Source of the DNA: Pelagimonas sp017744045
Lineage (GTDB): Bacteria; Pseudomonadota; Alphaproteobacteria; Rhodobacterales; Rhodobacteraceae
Strand: one strand, 5' to 3'
Length of the DNA stretch: 64,000 nucleotides
Assembly: GCF_017744045.1 (NCBI RefSeq)
Contig: NZ_JAGHRD010000018.1
Shown: positions 7,387-15,835 of the stretch, piece after piece
Layout of the letters: every line of letters starts with the position of its first letter
Position numbering within the stretch: position 1 is the stretch's first letter
Program-made: the position numbers and the translations under genes
Notes under the pieces: generated by a model
What the model was told of the DNA's origin: nothing
Seen by the model: the letters and a program-made list of their open reading frames with translations, nothing else
Databases searched by the model: none

Positions 7387-8589
7387 ATGGCAGACCCTAT
7401 TCTACCCTCGGTAACGCTCGATGATCTAGACCGTTTGTCCAACCGAGCCACTTCCGTCATCGACCGTCTGCGCGATCAGGTCTTTGCACCCGGCACACAA
7501 AAGAGCCTAGACTTGCGGTTTAACGTCCGCACCGCGGCGCAAATGGTCGGGCGATCCGAAACTCTGATCCGAGACGCTGAGAATGATGGGCGTTTGCCCG
7601 AACCGGAAAAGGATGACAAAACCGGGCGGCGCAAAGGCTACGCCCTGCACGAGATCAACAATATGCGCGCCCTATTCGGCACCCTGCCCCATCGCAGCGC
7701 AGAGGATGACGCGCTGGTTCTGGCGGTTCAGAACTTCAAAGGCGGTGTTGGTAAATCGACCCTGGTCACGCATCTGTCGCAATATTTGGCGCTACAAGGC
7801 TACCGTGTTTGCGTGATCGATTGCGACAGTCAGGCCTCGACCACGTCGATCTTTGGGCTCAACCCCGACATTGACATCGACGAAGACGAAGAGACGCTCT
7901 ACCCCTTCTTTCGCCATGGCGGGCCCCAGGATTTGCGCTATGCCTTGCGCGCCACCTATTGGCCGGGCATCGCCATGGTTGCGGCGAATTTGGGTCTCTA
8001 TGACGCGGAATACGAACTCGCCGGGCGCATGGCGCGGGAATCCGGCTTTGTGCTGGATCGTTTGCGCGAAGGCATCAATTCGATCCGGGATCATTTCGAC
8101 GTCATCCTGCTCGATCCGCCCCCGGCTTTGGGTATGATCTCTCTCTCGGTACTACGCGCGGCTGATGCGATTGTGGTGCCGACTCCGCCCAATAATGTCG
8201 ATTTCGGCTCCACCGTGCATTTCCTCAAAATGCTCACCAGCACGCTTAACGAGCTGGAGAAAGTTGGCGGGGCGCATGATTACAAGTTTGTTAAGATCCT
8301 TGCCTCGAAAATGAATGACGGGAAATCCGCGCATGTGGCGATCAAGCGGATGATGGATGCGGTTTTTGCGGGGGACATGCTGCAATCGGTTCTCAAGGAT
8401 TCCGCCGAAATCGACAACGCCACGGCTAATCTGTTGACCGTCTATGAAATGACCGGATCGGCCACGCGCACCGAAACCCATAAACGCTGTCGCGTCTATC
8501 TGGATGCCATCGGCCGCGAAATCGAAATCTTGATGCGCAAGACATGGCCCAGCCAAAGAGAAGCGCTCGCTCGGGAGGGATTGCTATGA
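7387..8589 (+). CDS. parA: ParA partition ATPase
   Basis: A 400-residue class Ia ParA. An N-terminal winged-helix-like DNA-binding part (FNVRTAAQMVGRSETLIRDAE, about residues 45-65) precedes the deviant Walker A motif NFKGGVGKST at residues 116-125, with the signature lysine 118. VCVIDCDSQAS follows, and the Walker B-type segment VILLDPPPALG is near residue 240. The protein drives plasmid segregation with ParB and usually represses its own promoter through the N-terminal domain. The stop overlaps the parB start by four bases. The length and N-terminal extension resemble RepA/ParA proteins of alphaproteobacterial low-copy replicons. Confidence 0.93.
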   Translation: MADPILPSVTLDDLDRLSNRATSVIDRLRDQVFAPGTQKSLDLRFNVRTAAQMVGRSETLIRDAENDGRLPEPEKDDKTGRRKGYALHEINNMRALFGTLPHRSAEDDALVLAVQNFKGGVGKSTLVTHLSQYLALQGYRVCVIDCDSQASTTSIFGLNPDIDIDEDEETLYPFFRHGGPQDLRYALRATYWPGIAMVAANLGLYDAEYELAGRMARESGFVLDRLREGINSIRDHFDVILLDPPPALGMISLSVLRAADAIVVPTPPNNVDFGSTVHFLKMLTSTLNELEKVGGAHDYKFVKILASKMNDGKSAHVAIKRMMDAVFAGDMLQSVLKDSAEIDNATANLLTVYEMTGSATRTETHKRCRVYLDAIGREIEILMRKTWPSQREALAREGLL

Positions 8590-9599
8590 CCAAGAAACAT
8601 GACGCCATTTTTGACGCTGTTCTCAGCGGAATGGGCACCGAGGATCGCAGCCAGAAAAAGGATCGCGGGGCAGGGCGGTTTCTGAAACGCGGCAATGCCA
8701 TTGGCGACAAGATCAGCGGTGATGTGGATGAAAAGACCCTGCATTGGGTGGACCCGGCGCGGTGCCGTATGTGGGACCGTCACAACCGCAACTACGCGCT
8801 GCTCACACCGGAAAACTGCGCCGATCTGATTGAAGGCATCCAGCAACAGGGCAAACAGGAATTCCCGGCCATTGTGCGGCGGATCACTGGCGAGGATGGT
8901 TTCGATTACGAGGTGATTTGCGGCGCGCGGCGGCACTATGCGGTGTCCTGGCTGCGCGAAAACAACTATCCGCAATTCAAATACCTGATCGAGGTGCGCG
9001 ATCTCAGCGACGAAGAGGCCTTTCGCCTCGCCGATATCGAAAACCGCGACCGCGCCGATATCTCGGATTACGAGCGCGCCTGCGATTACGCGGCGGCGGT
9101 GAAACTGTATTATGGCGGCAAGCAAAAGGACATGGCGCAGCGCTTGCAGGTCTCAGAAGCCTGGCTGTCGCGCTATCTGTTTTTGGCCAAACTGCCGGCG
9201 GAAATTGTCCAGGCTTATCCTTCGCCAAATGACATTCGCGAGCTGCACGCGCGGACGTTGAAACCCTTTCTGGCGCAACCCAAAGCCCGGGCTGAAATGA
9301 TCGAGCGGGCCGAGTGGTTGGCCTCGATGCGATTGGTTGGCGCGACCTCGGATGGCATGCCTTGGAATGATGCTGGCAAAGTGTTGGACGAGCTGAAACG
9401 GGCAGGGCAGGGCAAAGCGATCAAACGCAAACCGCGCCCCAGCCGGACGCATGTTTATACGGATCGCGGGACTGACTATAACATGACCCGGACGGATAAA
9501 GGGCGCCAGATCACGCTGCAGATCGATAAGGATGTACCTGTTGATGACCTGCGTAAGCTCTTGGAAAAGTTTCTGTTGGATCGCTCGGAGAACTTGTAG
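8586..9599 (+). CDS. parB: ParB/RepB-type centromere-binding partition protein
   Basis: A 337-residue protein. The ATG at 8586 was chosen because it overlaps the parA stop (ATGA) and follows GGGAGG; a longer frame would start inside parA. The ParB N-domain is visible, with VICGARRHYAVSWLR in place of the usual GERR(Y/W)RA motif (CTP-binding box II region, about residues 113-127). The EEAFRLADIENRDRADISDYERA block follows, then the helix-turn-helix KDMAQRLQVSEAWLSRYLFLAKLP near residue 180. It binds the centromere site and works with ParA. The substitution of alanine for glutamate in the GERR box is common in RepB-like plasmid proteins. Confidence 0.92.
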   Translation: MTKKHDAIFDAVLSGMGTEDRSQKKDRGAGRFLKRGNAIGDKISGDVDEKTLHWVDPARCRMWDRHNRNYALLTPENCADLIEGIQQQGKQEFPAIVRRITGEDGFDYEVICGARRHYAVSWLRENNYPQFKYLIEVRDLSDEEAFRLADIENRDRADISDYERACDYAAAVKLYYGGKQKDMAQRLQVSEAWLSRYLFLAKLPAEIVQAYPSPNDIRELHARTLKPFLAQPKARAEMIERAEWLASMRLVGATSDGMPWNDAGKVLDELKRAGQGKAIKRKPRPSRTHVYTDRGTDYNMTRTDKGRQITLQIDKDVPVDDLRKLLEKFLLDRSENL

Positions 9600-9619
9600 A
9601 AATTGCCAATTGGCAATTT
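9600..9619 (+). terminator. Palindromic terminator after parB
   Basis: A perfect 20-base palindrome (arms AAATTGCCAA and TTGGCAATTT) starts two bases after the parB coding sequence and continues into TC. The hairpin stem is AT-rich, so termination may be weak. It could alternatively be a protein-binding site. Confidence 0.5.
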
Positions 9620-9807
9620 TCTGGATTTCTGTTTGAAAATAGCACGTTAGCCATGAAATTCCCAAAATTCTTAATGGCAACCGCTCTCCTGCGTGTCTGA
9701 ATGCGATGCGCCGTCGAAATCATTCCCAAAATTCAGAGACCCGCACGCTAGGAGTGCGCCGACAACAGCTACGTGGGAGGGCAGGGCGATGGTATAGCGG
9801 TTGGCTG

Positions 9808-10515
9808 CTATGGTTTCTCCGCCCCGACGAACATACGGTCCCAGGCATTGCTAAGGTGCATATACATCGCGTGACCCGCTGCCTCGGCATCCTGAGCCCG
9901 GATGGCATCAATGATCTCACGATGCTCTTTTTGCACCAACGCATTTCGATCTGGCGATGAGATCAGCGTCAAAGACCGCGACAGGTTCATACCAAAGCCC
10001 ACCTGTTCTGCCAGTGAATCCAGAACTACCACATAGTTAGAGTTCTGGCTGGCCTTTGCGACGGCCTGATGAAGTTTGAAATCCGCGTCGACCCCAAGGT
10101 TTTGATCCATATAGCTGGAATCAATTTCCCCATAGGCGGCTTCCATCGCTGCGAGGTCCTCTTCGCTCCGACGTTTTGCCGCCCATTTTGCAGCGGCAGA
10201 TTCCAGATCCATTCGGAATTCGTAGCAGCGCTGAATGTCGGTGATCGATCCCAGGGGAACGAACTTCATCACGGATTGGTTTGGACGGCGGGCAACAAAA
10301 TTGCCTGATCCGCGTTGCGAAACAACAATGCCATCGTCGCGCAGGCGGCTGAGGGCCGTCCGCAAAACGGGGCGAGATACGCCCATATCCCGCGCCAGCC
10401 GGTCCTCTGACGGGAGCTTGGACTTGATGGCATAAGTGCCTTCGATGATCGCCTTGAGCAGGTGATCATAAACGCTATCCGCCTTGGTTGGCCGAGAGAT
10501 TGGCAGGTCTGTCAA
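9808..10515 (-). CDS. GntR-family regulator, FadR/FCD type
   Basis: A 235-residue regulator. The winged helix is at about residues 10-75 (VYDHLLKAIIEGTY, LPSEDRLARDMGVSRPVLRTALSRLRDDGIV), followed by an all-helical FCD sensor domain with the HQAV and EHREIIDAI metal/ligand segments. The start codon is TTG at 10515, supported by AGGAAG nine bases upstream and by overlap with the stop of the preceding dehydrogenase gene (TTGA). Co-transcribed last after that dehydrogenase, divergent from the DapA-type gene and the ABC/glycosidase operon, which it probably controls. FCD regulators usually sense small carboxylates or sugar acids. Confidence 0.88.
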   Translation of the reverse strand: MTDLPISRPTKADSVYDHLLKAIIEGTYAIKSKLPSEDRLARDMGVSRPVLRTALSRLRDDGIVVSQRGSGNFVARRPNQSVMKFVPLGSITDIQRCYEFRMDLESAAAKWAAKRRSEEDLAAMEAAYGEIDSSYMDQNLGVDADFKLHQAVAKASQNSNYVVVLDSLAEQVGFGMNLSRSLTLISSPDRNALVQKEHREIIDAIRAQDAEAAGHAMYMHLSNAWDRMFVGAEKP

Positions 10516-11519
10516 TGCTTCGCTTCCTGTGGAGTTTCGGCCATTTTATAGACAGCCTCCATGAGTTTCAAAGTTTTCAGATTGTCGAGCCGATCTGTCG
10601 GAAACGCTGTTCCGTCCTGAATGCCGGTGACAAAGCTGGAAATCGCGCCGGTGAAACAGGCCTGATAGTTTTTGGTCAGATCGTGCCGCGACGGGTTTTG
10701 AGGGTCGGATAGCAGCACTATGTGGTTGCCTTCCAGGATCATCGTGTCCGTGTCGCCAATCAGTTCCAGCCGGTCACCGGGTAGGGCAGGGTAGCCTAGG
10801 GCGGCAATGCAGGCGTCAATCTCGACCCATGCGCCGGTGTCGGTGGTCAGGCTGATCAGCGCCGTGTCTTCGCCTGCTAGGTCTGGGTTCAGACTCATCA
10901 GCCGCGCGGCTCTGACCTGCATATCACCCAGGATTGCCCGCAAAGCATCCAGTTGGTGGATGAGGCATTCAAAAACCAGCAGTTTTTCAAAACCGACCAG
11001 ATAAGGCTGGCGGGCGAGCAAAAAGGCGTCTTCGCCTGGATAGGTCCGCACCGATGACGACCGAACCGCCATGCGCACATGGCGCACCTTGCCGATCTCT
11101 CCGGCGGCGACGCGCTGTGCGATTTCGGCAAAATGCGGGCGGAAGCGGTAGTTTTCATGCACCATAAAGCGCACGCGGTCCCCGACATATGACACGAGCT
11201 CGCTGGCCTCTTGGACCGTCGAACAAAGAGGTTTTTGGCACATGATATGCACGCCATGATCTGCCGCCAGGCGCGCCAATGGGGCGTGGGTGCCGACGGG
11301 GGTGATGATGTCAATCGCATCCGGCTGCGTTGCCGCCAGCATCTCGGCCACATCCGTGAAAACGGCGTTAATTGCGAAGTCTTGGGCGCGGGCCCGGGCG
11401 CGTTCCTGATCGGGGTCGCAGATGGCGACCAGTTCGGCGCGTGTTTCGGTTTGCCATGCGGTCAAATGATAGGGGCTGATGGCTCCTGCCCCGGCGATGG
11501 CGACGCGAAGTTTACTCAT
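10512..11519 (-). CDS. Gfo/Idh/MocA family oxidoreductase
   Basis: A 335-residue NAD(P)-dependent dehydrogenase. The ATG at 11519 follows AGAGG and places the nucleotide-binding motif VAIAGAGAISPYHL at residues 5-18. MCQKPLCST (near residue 95) carries the family lysine, and HENYRFRPHFAEIA (near 122) resembles the His/Tyr block of inositol- and glucose-type members. It is divergent from the DapA-type gene and overlaps the FadR-type regulator gene by four bases. Context suggests it oxidises a sugar or lactone intermediate made from material taken up by the adjacent ABC importer. The substrate cannot be read from sequence. Confidence 0.9.
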   Translation of the reverse strand: MSKLRVAIAGAGAISPYHLTAWQTETRAELVAICDPDQERARARAQDFAINAVFTDVAEMLAATQPDAIDIITPVGTHAPLARLAADHGVHIMCQKPLCSTVQEASELVSYVGDRVRFMVHENYRFRPHFAEIAQRVAAGEIGKVRHVRMAVRSSSVRTYPGEDAFLLARQPYLVGFEKLLVFECLIHQLDALRAILGDMQVRAARLMSLNPDLAGEDTALISLTTDTGAWVEIDACIAALGYPALPGDRLELIGDTDTMILEGNHIVLLSDPQNPSRHDLTKNYQACFTGAISSFVTGIQDGTAFPTDRLDNLKTLKLMEAVYKMAETPQEAKH

Positions 11520-11553
11520 TTTTCCTCTACCTTTCATGCGGTTGCACGATTTC

Positions 11554-11608
11554 ATATTACTTTTTTTATCTACTATTGACAAATTTTTACATCAGTTAAA
11601 TATTACTT
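11554..11608 (+). promoter_or_regulatory. Divergent promoter of the sugar operon
   Basis: TTGACA (11576-11581) is followed after 17 bases by AATATT (11599-11604), a good -35/-10 pair reading towards the DapA-type gene. The nonamer ATATTACTT occurs at 11554-11562 and again at 11600-11608, flanking the promoter. These direct repeats are candidates for regulator half-sites. The region separates the dehydrogenase/FadR pair from the ABC operon. Confidence 0.55.
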
Positions 11609-11641
11609 ACAACTTCGATTCCGCCGTGGGGTGAAATTTAC

Positions 11642-12568
11642 ATGTTTGCTGATCTTTTCTCGAGGACCATCGTTCCCGTTCCGCCCTTTGCGCGGACCGA
11701 AGACGGTGAGGTCAGTCCCGATGAAAACCGTGCAATCATGGCTCATATTGCCTCTGGTGGGGTGCGGGTCTTTTTGATCGGGGGCAATGCGTTGGTGCAG
11801 CATTGGCCGATGTCCAGCTATGCGCATTGGTGGGATACGTTGGTGACCGTTGCCCCAAAGGGGAGCCTCCTGATCCCGTCGGTCGGGCCAGACGCTGGCA
11901 AGTTGCAGGATCAGGCCGACATTCTGCGCGACCGCGACGTGGCCGCGGCAATGCTTTTGCCCTTTGTCACCCCGTTTGATCCGGCGGGTTTGACCGATGC
12001 GATGCGCGCCTTTTATCGCGTCTCTGGCGTGCCGCTGATCGTCTATATCAAAACCAGGGATTACCTTGAGGCGGGGCTGCTTGGCACCCTCAAGGCCGAT
12101 GGTGTGGTGGCCGGGGTCAAATATGCCGTGCCCTGCGCTGATGGTGCGTTCGATGCTTATCTGGACAGTCTCATTGCCGCTTTGGGCGCTGATCACATTC
12201 TGTCCGGCTTTGGAGAGCCGCCAGCGATGGCGCATCTGAGCGAGAAGAACTTGCAAAGTTTTACGTCCGGCTGTTGCTGCATCGCGCCCGCGCTGTCCAT
12301 GGGCCTGCGCAAGGCGTTGAAGGCCGGTGACACCGCCATGGCCCAATCCATTTTGGCCCGGTTCGAACCGCTTGAAGCGTTGCGCAATGATATTGGCGAA
12401 ATTCGCGTTCTTCACGAGGCGCTGGCAGGGGCGGGCATCGCCGAGACCGGCCCGATACTGAAGCCCTGTGATCCGGTTCCAGAGGCGCGGCGCACGGACA
12501 TCCACAAAGCCGCCCAGGAGTTGTTGGCGGCAGAGCAGGCTTTTCGAGCGGGGGACATTCTTGAGTAG
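11642..12568 (+). CDS. DapA-family (dihydrodipicolinate synthase/KDG aldolase superfamily) lyase
   Basis: A 308-residue TIM-barrel class I lyase. Probable Schiff-base lysine K160 lies in VVAGVKYAVP, and catalytic tyrosine Y135 in PLIVYIKTRDY. The usual GTTGE pyruvate-binding loop is replaced by GGNALVQHW (about residues 47-55), so true dihydrodipicolinate synthase activity is unlikely. A 2-keto-3-deoxy sugar acid aldolase or dehydratase is more probable. The gene leads the operon with the ABC importer and glycosidase and is divergent from a Gfo/Idh dehydrogenase, a pairing typical of non-phosphorylative sugar breakdown. Confidence 0.85.
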   Translation: MFADLFSRTIVPVPPFARTEDGEVSPDENRAIMAHIASGGVRVFLIGGNALVQHWPMSSYAHWWDTLVTVAPKGSLLIPSVGPDAGKLQDQADILRDRDVAAAMLLPFVTPFDPAGLTDAMRAFYRVSGVPLIVYIKTRDYLEAGLLGTLKADGVVAGVKYAVPCADGAFDAYLDSLIAALGADHILSGFGEPPAMAHLSEKNLQSFTSGCCCIAPALSMGLRKALKAGDTAMAQSILARFEPLEALRNDIGEIRVLHEALAGAGIAETGPILKPCDPVPEARRTDIHKAAQELLAAEQAFRAGDILE

Positions 12569-12751
12569 GCGCAAGGGTATGCGCGACGGACAAGCTGTTT
12601 GACCAAAAGGAGGCGGTTGGACGGTTTAAGGCCTTCAAAGGAGAGGAGGTCAGGGCAGGGATCGGCAGAATCCTGTCTGAAAAGAGGGGCGCATTTGCGA
12701 CCCCGATGCGTGGGGTAGGAGGCCCTGCGCGTGATTTGGAGGAGTAAACAC

Positions 12752-13987
12752 ATGAAACTAGCAACATCTCTTGTTGCGGCGACGGCGATGACAGCGGCTT
12801 CGACCGTTGCGGCCCAAGCTGAAACAGTGGAATTTTGGACGCTGACGTTTTCGTCCGACAAAGTTAACAATGCCTATGCCGAGATCGAAGCCGATTTCGA
12901 AGCGGCCAATCCGGGCATCGATCTGGTGATCACGCGCAGGGGTGTGGATGAACACAAAACCGCGCTACGCGTGGCGGCTGGATCGGACAAAGGGCCGGAT
13001 ATCTATTTCAACTGGGCCGGTCTTGGGCTTGGTGGGGAATATGTGCTGGCGGGTATGTCACAGGATCTGTCGCCCTATTATTCGGAATTCAACTGGGACA
13101 AGAACCTTGTTTCAGCCGCCTTGGGGTTCACCACGGCCTTTGCGGACGGCAAGCACGGGGTGCCCAATACCTTCAAAGGTGAGGTGATCTATTACAACAA
13201 GCAAATGCTTGCGGATGCGGGCTTTGAGCAGGAGCCGCAGAGTTACGAAGAGCTCTTGGCCTTTGCCGATGCCCTGGCCGAAGATGGGATTGCCGCGATC
13301 ACCTTTGGCGGCTCGGTCAACTGGCATGTGATGCGCCTGATGGATGTGTTGCTGGAAACCAAATGCGGGGCGGAAAAGCATGACCAACTGGTCGGGCTTG
13401 AACTGAACTGGTCCACCGAACCCTGCGCCCTGGAAAGCCTGACGGAAATGGAGATGTGGGCCGACAAGTATTTCCTCAAGCCGTTTATGGGCATCGATCA
13501 CCGCCAATCCATGTCGCTGTTTGTCGCCGGCAAGGCGGCGATGATGCTCGAAGGCAATTGGCTGGTGAACTCTTTGGCCGAGGCGGACGATCTGAGCAAA
13601 TACGGCATCTTCCCATTCCCGACAGGCACGGGCCGTCTCTATGGGTTTGCGGAATATCACTATATTTCAAGCAAATCCGCCAACCCGGACGCAGCCGCCA
13701 AATTCCTTGGCTATCTGCTGTCGGATGATGTTCAGCAAAAGTACCTTGGCACGTTTTCGTCCAATTCTGTGAACCAGAATGTCGAATACAAGGACCTGCG
13801 CCCGCTGGATGCTGAATGGAATGATATCTTTGGCGCGCATGGCGAAATGTTTGTGAATGGTGACCAGGGGTTCCCGGCCAATATCGTTCCCGAATATTTC
13901 CGCATCATCAACGAAGTCGTGACCGATGGTCTGCAACCGCAAGAAGCGGCGGATGCCTTCCAGACCTTTATCGACAACGCCGGTTAA
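12752..13987 (+). CDS. ABC transporter substrate-binding protein, sugar (CUT1) type
   Basis: A periplasmic binding protein of 411 residues. The ATG at 12752 follows GGAGGAG and begins a clear signal peptide (MKLATSLVAATAMTAASTVAAQA, cleavage before ETVEFW). The mature part has the family 1 pattern: FEAANPGIDLV, GPDIYFNWAG, GKAAMMLEGNWL and KFLGYLLSDD. It delivers an oligosaccharide or glycoside to the two permeases that follow. A strong hairpin at 14000-14031 separates it from the permease genes and probably raises its relative expression. The operon includes a cytoplasmic apiosidase-like hydrolase, so the ligand may be an apiosyl-containing saccharide; this is inference. Confidence 0.9.
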   Translation: MKLATSLVAATAMTAASTVAAQAETVEFWTLTFSSDKVNNAYAEIEADFEAANPGIDLVITRRGVDEHKTALRVAAGSDKGPDIYFNWAGLGLGGEYVLAGMSQDLSPYYSEFNWDKNLVSAALGFTTAFADGKHGVPNTFKGEVIYYNKQMLADAGFEQEPQSYEELLAFADALAEDGIAAITFGGSVNWHVMRLMDVLLETKCGAEKHDQLVGLELNWSTEPCALESLTEMEMWADKYFLKPFMGIDHRQSMSLFVAGKAAMMLEGNWLVNSLAEADDLSKYGIFPFPTGTGRLYGFAEYHYISSKSANPDAAAKFLGYLLSDDVQQKYLGTFSSNSVNQNVEYKDLRPLDAEWNDIFGAHGEMFVNGDQGFPANIVPEYFRIINEVVTDGLQPQEAADAFQTFIDNAG

Positions 13988-13999
13988 GCCGGATCATCT

Positions 14000-14031
14000 G
14001 CCCCGGCGCGGCACTCCCTACGCGCCGGGGC
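14000..14031 (+). terminator. Attenuator hairpin after the binding-protein gene
   Basis: An 11-base perfect GC-rich stem (GCCCCGGCGCG with CGCGCCGGGGC) with a 10-base loop and trailing CTTTTA, 12 bases after the stop. It probably terminates part of transcription and protects the 3' end of the binding-protein mRNA. Confidence 0.85.
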
Positions 14032-14070
14032 CTTTTATGATGCCAAGCTGCACTTTGGTTAGGTCCCTAA

Positions 14071-14961
14071 ATGACACAAAATCGACAGACCCTGGGCGAA
14101 AACCGTTGGTTTTTCATAGGCCCCGCATTGCTGATCTATTTGACCTTTGCGATCTGGCCGATGCTGGATGTTTTGATTGTCAGTTTTCAGGATTGGGATG
14201 GCCTGTCCGAGGGGCGGGGCTTTGTCGGGTTGGACAATTACGTCTATGTCCTGCGCGATGATCCTGTGTTCTGGATGGCCTTTGAAAACACGGTCATCTG
14301 GACCTTGCTATCGCTTGTTGTGCCGCCCGCCATAGGGCTGATGTTGGCCATGGGGTTGAACCAGGCGGTTCTGTGGCGCGCCCCTTTGCGGGCGATCTAT
14401 TACCTGCCGATCATCTTTGCACCTATCGCTGTCGCGACCATGTGGCGTTGGATGTATGACCCGTTCTTTGGCCTCTTTGCCCGGGTCATGAGCGATGCAG
14501 GCTGGGCCAAATATGTGCCGGATTTTCTGGGTGAACCTGACATCGCGCTCTATTCGGTTTTCGTCGCCTATATCTGGCAGCAGGTCGGCTTTTCCATGGT
14601 GCTGTTTCTGGCCGGGTTACAGAATGTGGACCGCACCCTGATCGAAGCGGCCGAGCTGGACGGGGCGACGCGGTGGAATGTGTTCAAACATGTCACGCTT
14701 CCGGCGTTGGGGCCGACGGTGACGATCGTTCTGGTTCTTTCGGTCATCCATTCCCTGCGCGCCTTTGACATCATCTATGGGATGACCGGCGGCGGGCCGG
14801 TTGAATCGACCCAGATGCTTGCGCTTTGGGCCTTTCAGACGGCGATGAAATCTTTCGAATTCGGGCGCGGCGGGGCGATATCCGTCATGCTTTTGCTGAT
14901 CACCCTGGCCATCGTACTGCCCTATATGCAGTGGAGCCAAAAGCGGGAGTTGGACCAATGA
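14071..14961 (+). CDS. ABC sugar transporter permease, MalF/UgpA type
   Basis: Inner-membrane subunit of 296 residues with six predicted hydrophobic segments; the first is FFIGPALLIYLTFAIWPMLD near residues 13-32. The cytoplasmic EAA loop that docks the ATPase is seen in EAAELDGATRWNVFKHVTLPALGP, about residues 191-214. The stop overlaps the ATG of the partner permease by four bases. It forms the channel with that partner for the ligand captured by the upstream binding protein. Confidence 0.93.
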   Translation: MTQNRQTLGENRWFFIGPALLIYLTFAIWPMLDVLIVSFQDWDGLSEGRGFVGLDNYVYVLRDDPVFWMAFENTVIWTLLSLVVPPAIGLMLAMGLNQAVLWRAPLRAIYYLPIIFAPIAVATMWRWMYDPFFGLFARVMSDAGWAKYVPDFLGEPDIALYSVFVAYIWQQVGFSMVLFLAGLQNVDRTLIEAAELDGATRWNVFKHVTLPALGPTVTIVLVLSVIHSLRAFDIIYGMTGGGPVESTQMLALWAFQTAMKSFEFGRGGAISVMLLLITLAIVLPYMQWSQKRELDQ

Positions 14962-15806
14962 GGGATCACATCCGCGCCATGCGAAGAGACCCGCTTTTGC
15001 TGTGCCTGTGGCTTGCGCTGTTGCTGTTCGCCGCCCTGTGGCTGGCCCCGTGTATTTTCATCGTCTTCACCTCGCTCAAAACATTTGGCGAGATCACCAA
15101 TAGCGGGGTGTTCGAGTTCCCCAAGGAGCTGACCTTTGCCAATTACACCAGCGCCTGGAGCCGGGGCGGGTTTGAGCAGGCATTCTTTAATTCGGTGTTC
15201 ATCAGCTTTGTCAAAGTTCCGCTGGGCATCGCGATTTCTGCCCTGGCCGCCTATGCGCTGGCGCAGATGACGGGCAGGTTTACGCGGCCTTTGTTCCTGT
15301 TCTTTCTTTTTGGCACCATGATCCCGTTTCAGGTGATGCTGGCTCCGATTTTCACCCTGGTGAACAGCTTTGGCCTGATCGACACTTATGTGGGTCTGAT
15401 CCTGCCCTATCTGGCCTTTGGCATCCCGTTTCAGGTCTTTATCCTGCATGGGTTTTTCAAAACCATGCCCAAGGAAATCGCCGAAGCCGCCGAGATTGAC
15501 GGGGCAGGGCACTTTACCCGGTTTCGCCGCATTTATCTGCCGATCATGACGCCCATCCTGTCCGCGCTGTTCATCCTGGATTTTGTCGCGACATGGAACG
15601 AATTCGCGATGGCGCTTGTCATCATGCAGAACAAAGCCATGTGGACGCTGCCGCTGGGCCTGATGTCTTTTCAGGGGCAGTTCATGGCGGATTATGGCGG
15701 CTTGAACGCGGCCATCGTCATCACCGTGATCCCGGCGGTCATGGTTTACCTGATTTTCCAACGCTACTTTGTCTCTGGTCTTGCCGCTGGTGCGGTCAAG
15801 GGCTGA
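14958..15806 (+). CDS. ABC sugar transporter permease, MalG/UgpE type
   Basis: Inner-membrane subunit of 282 residues. The ATG at 14958 overlaps the previous stop (ATGA); a longer frame would begin inside the MalF-type gene. Several hydrophobic segments are visible, beginning with LLLCLWLALLLFAALWLAP. The EAA loop reads EAAEIDGAGHFTRFRRIYLP. The usual two-permease CUT1 organisation is complete, with the ATPase two genes downstream beyond the glycosidase. Confidence 0.93.
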   Translation: MRDHIRAMRRDPLLLCLWLALLLFAALWLAPCIFIVFTSLKTFGEITNSGVFEFPKELTFANYTSAWSRGGFEQAFFNSVFISFVKVPLGIAISALAAYALAQMTGRFTRPLFLFFLFGTMIPFQVMLAPIFTLVNSFGLIDTYVGLILPYLAFGIPFQVFILHGFFKTMPKEIAEAAEIDGAGHFTRFRRIYLPIMTPILSALFILDFVATWNEFAMALVIMQNKAMWTLPLGLMSFQGQFMADYGGLNAAIVITVIPAVMVYLIFQRYFVSGLAAGAVKG

Positions 15807-15835
15807 GGCACTCATCGATCTGACAAGGAAGTGAA

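Noticed and set aside
7203..7460. Small minus-strand frame over the parA start
   Set aside because: Covers the AT-rich origin and parA promoter; no homology features and no ribosome-binding site.
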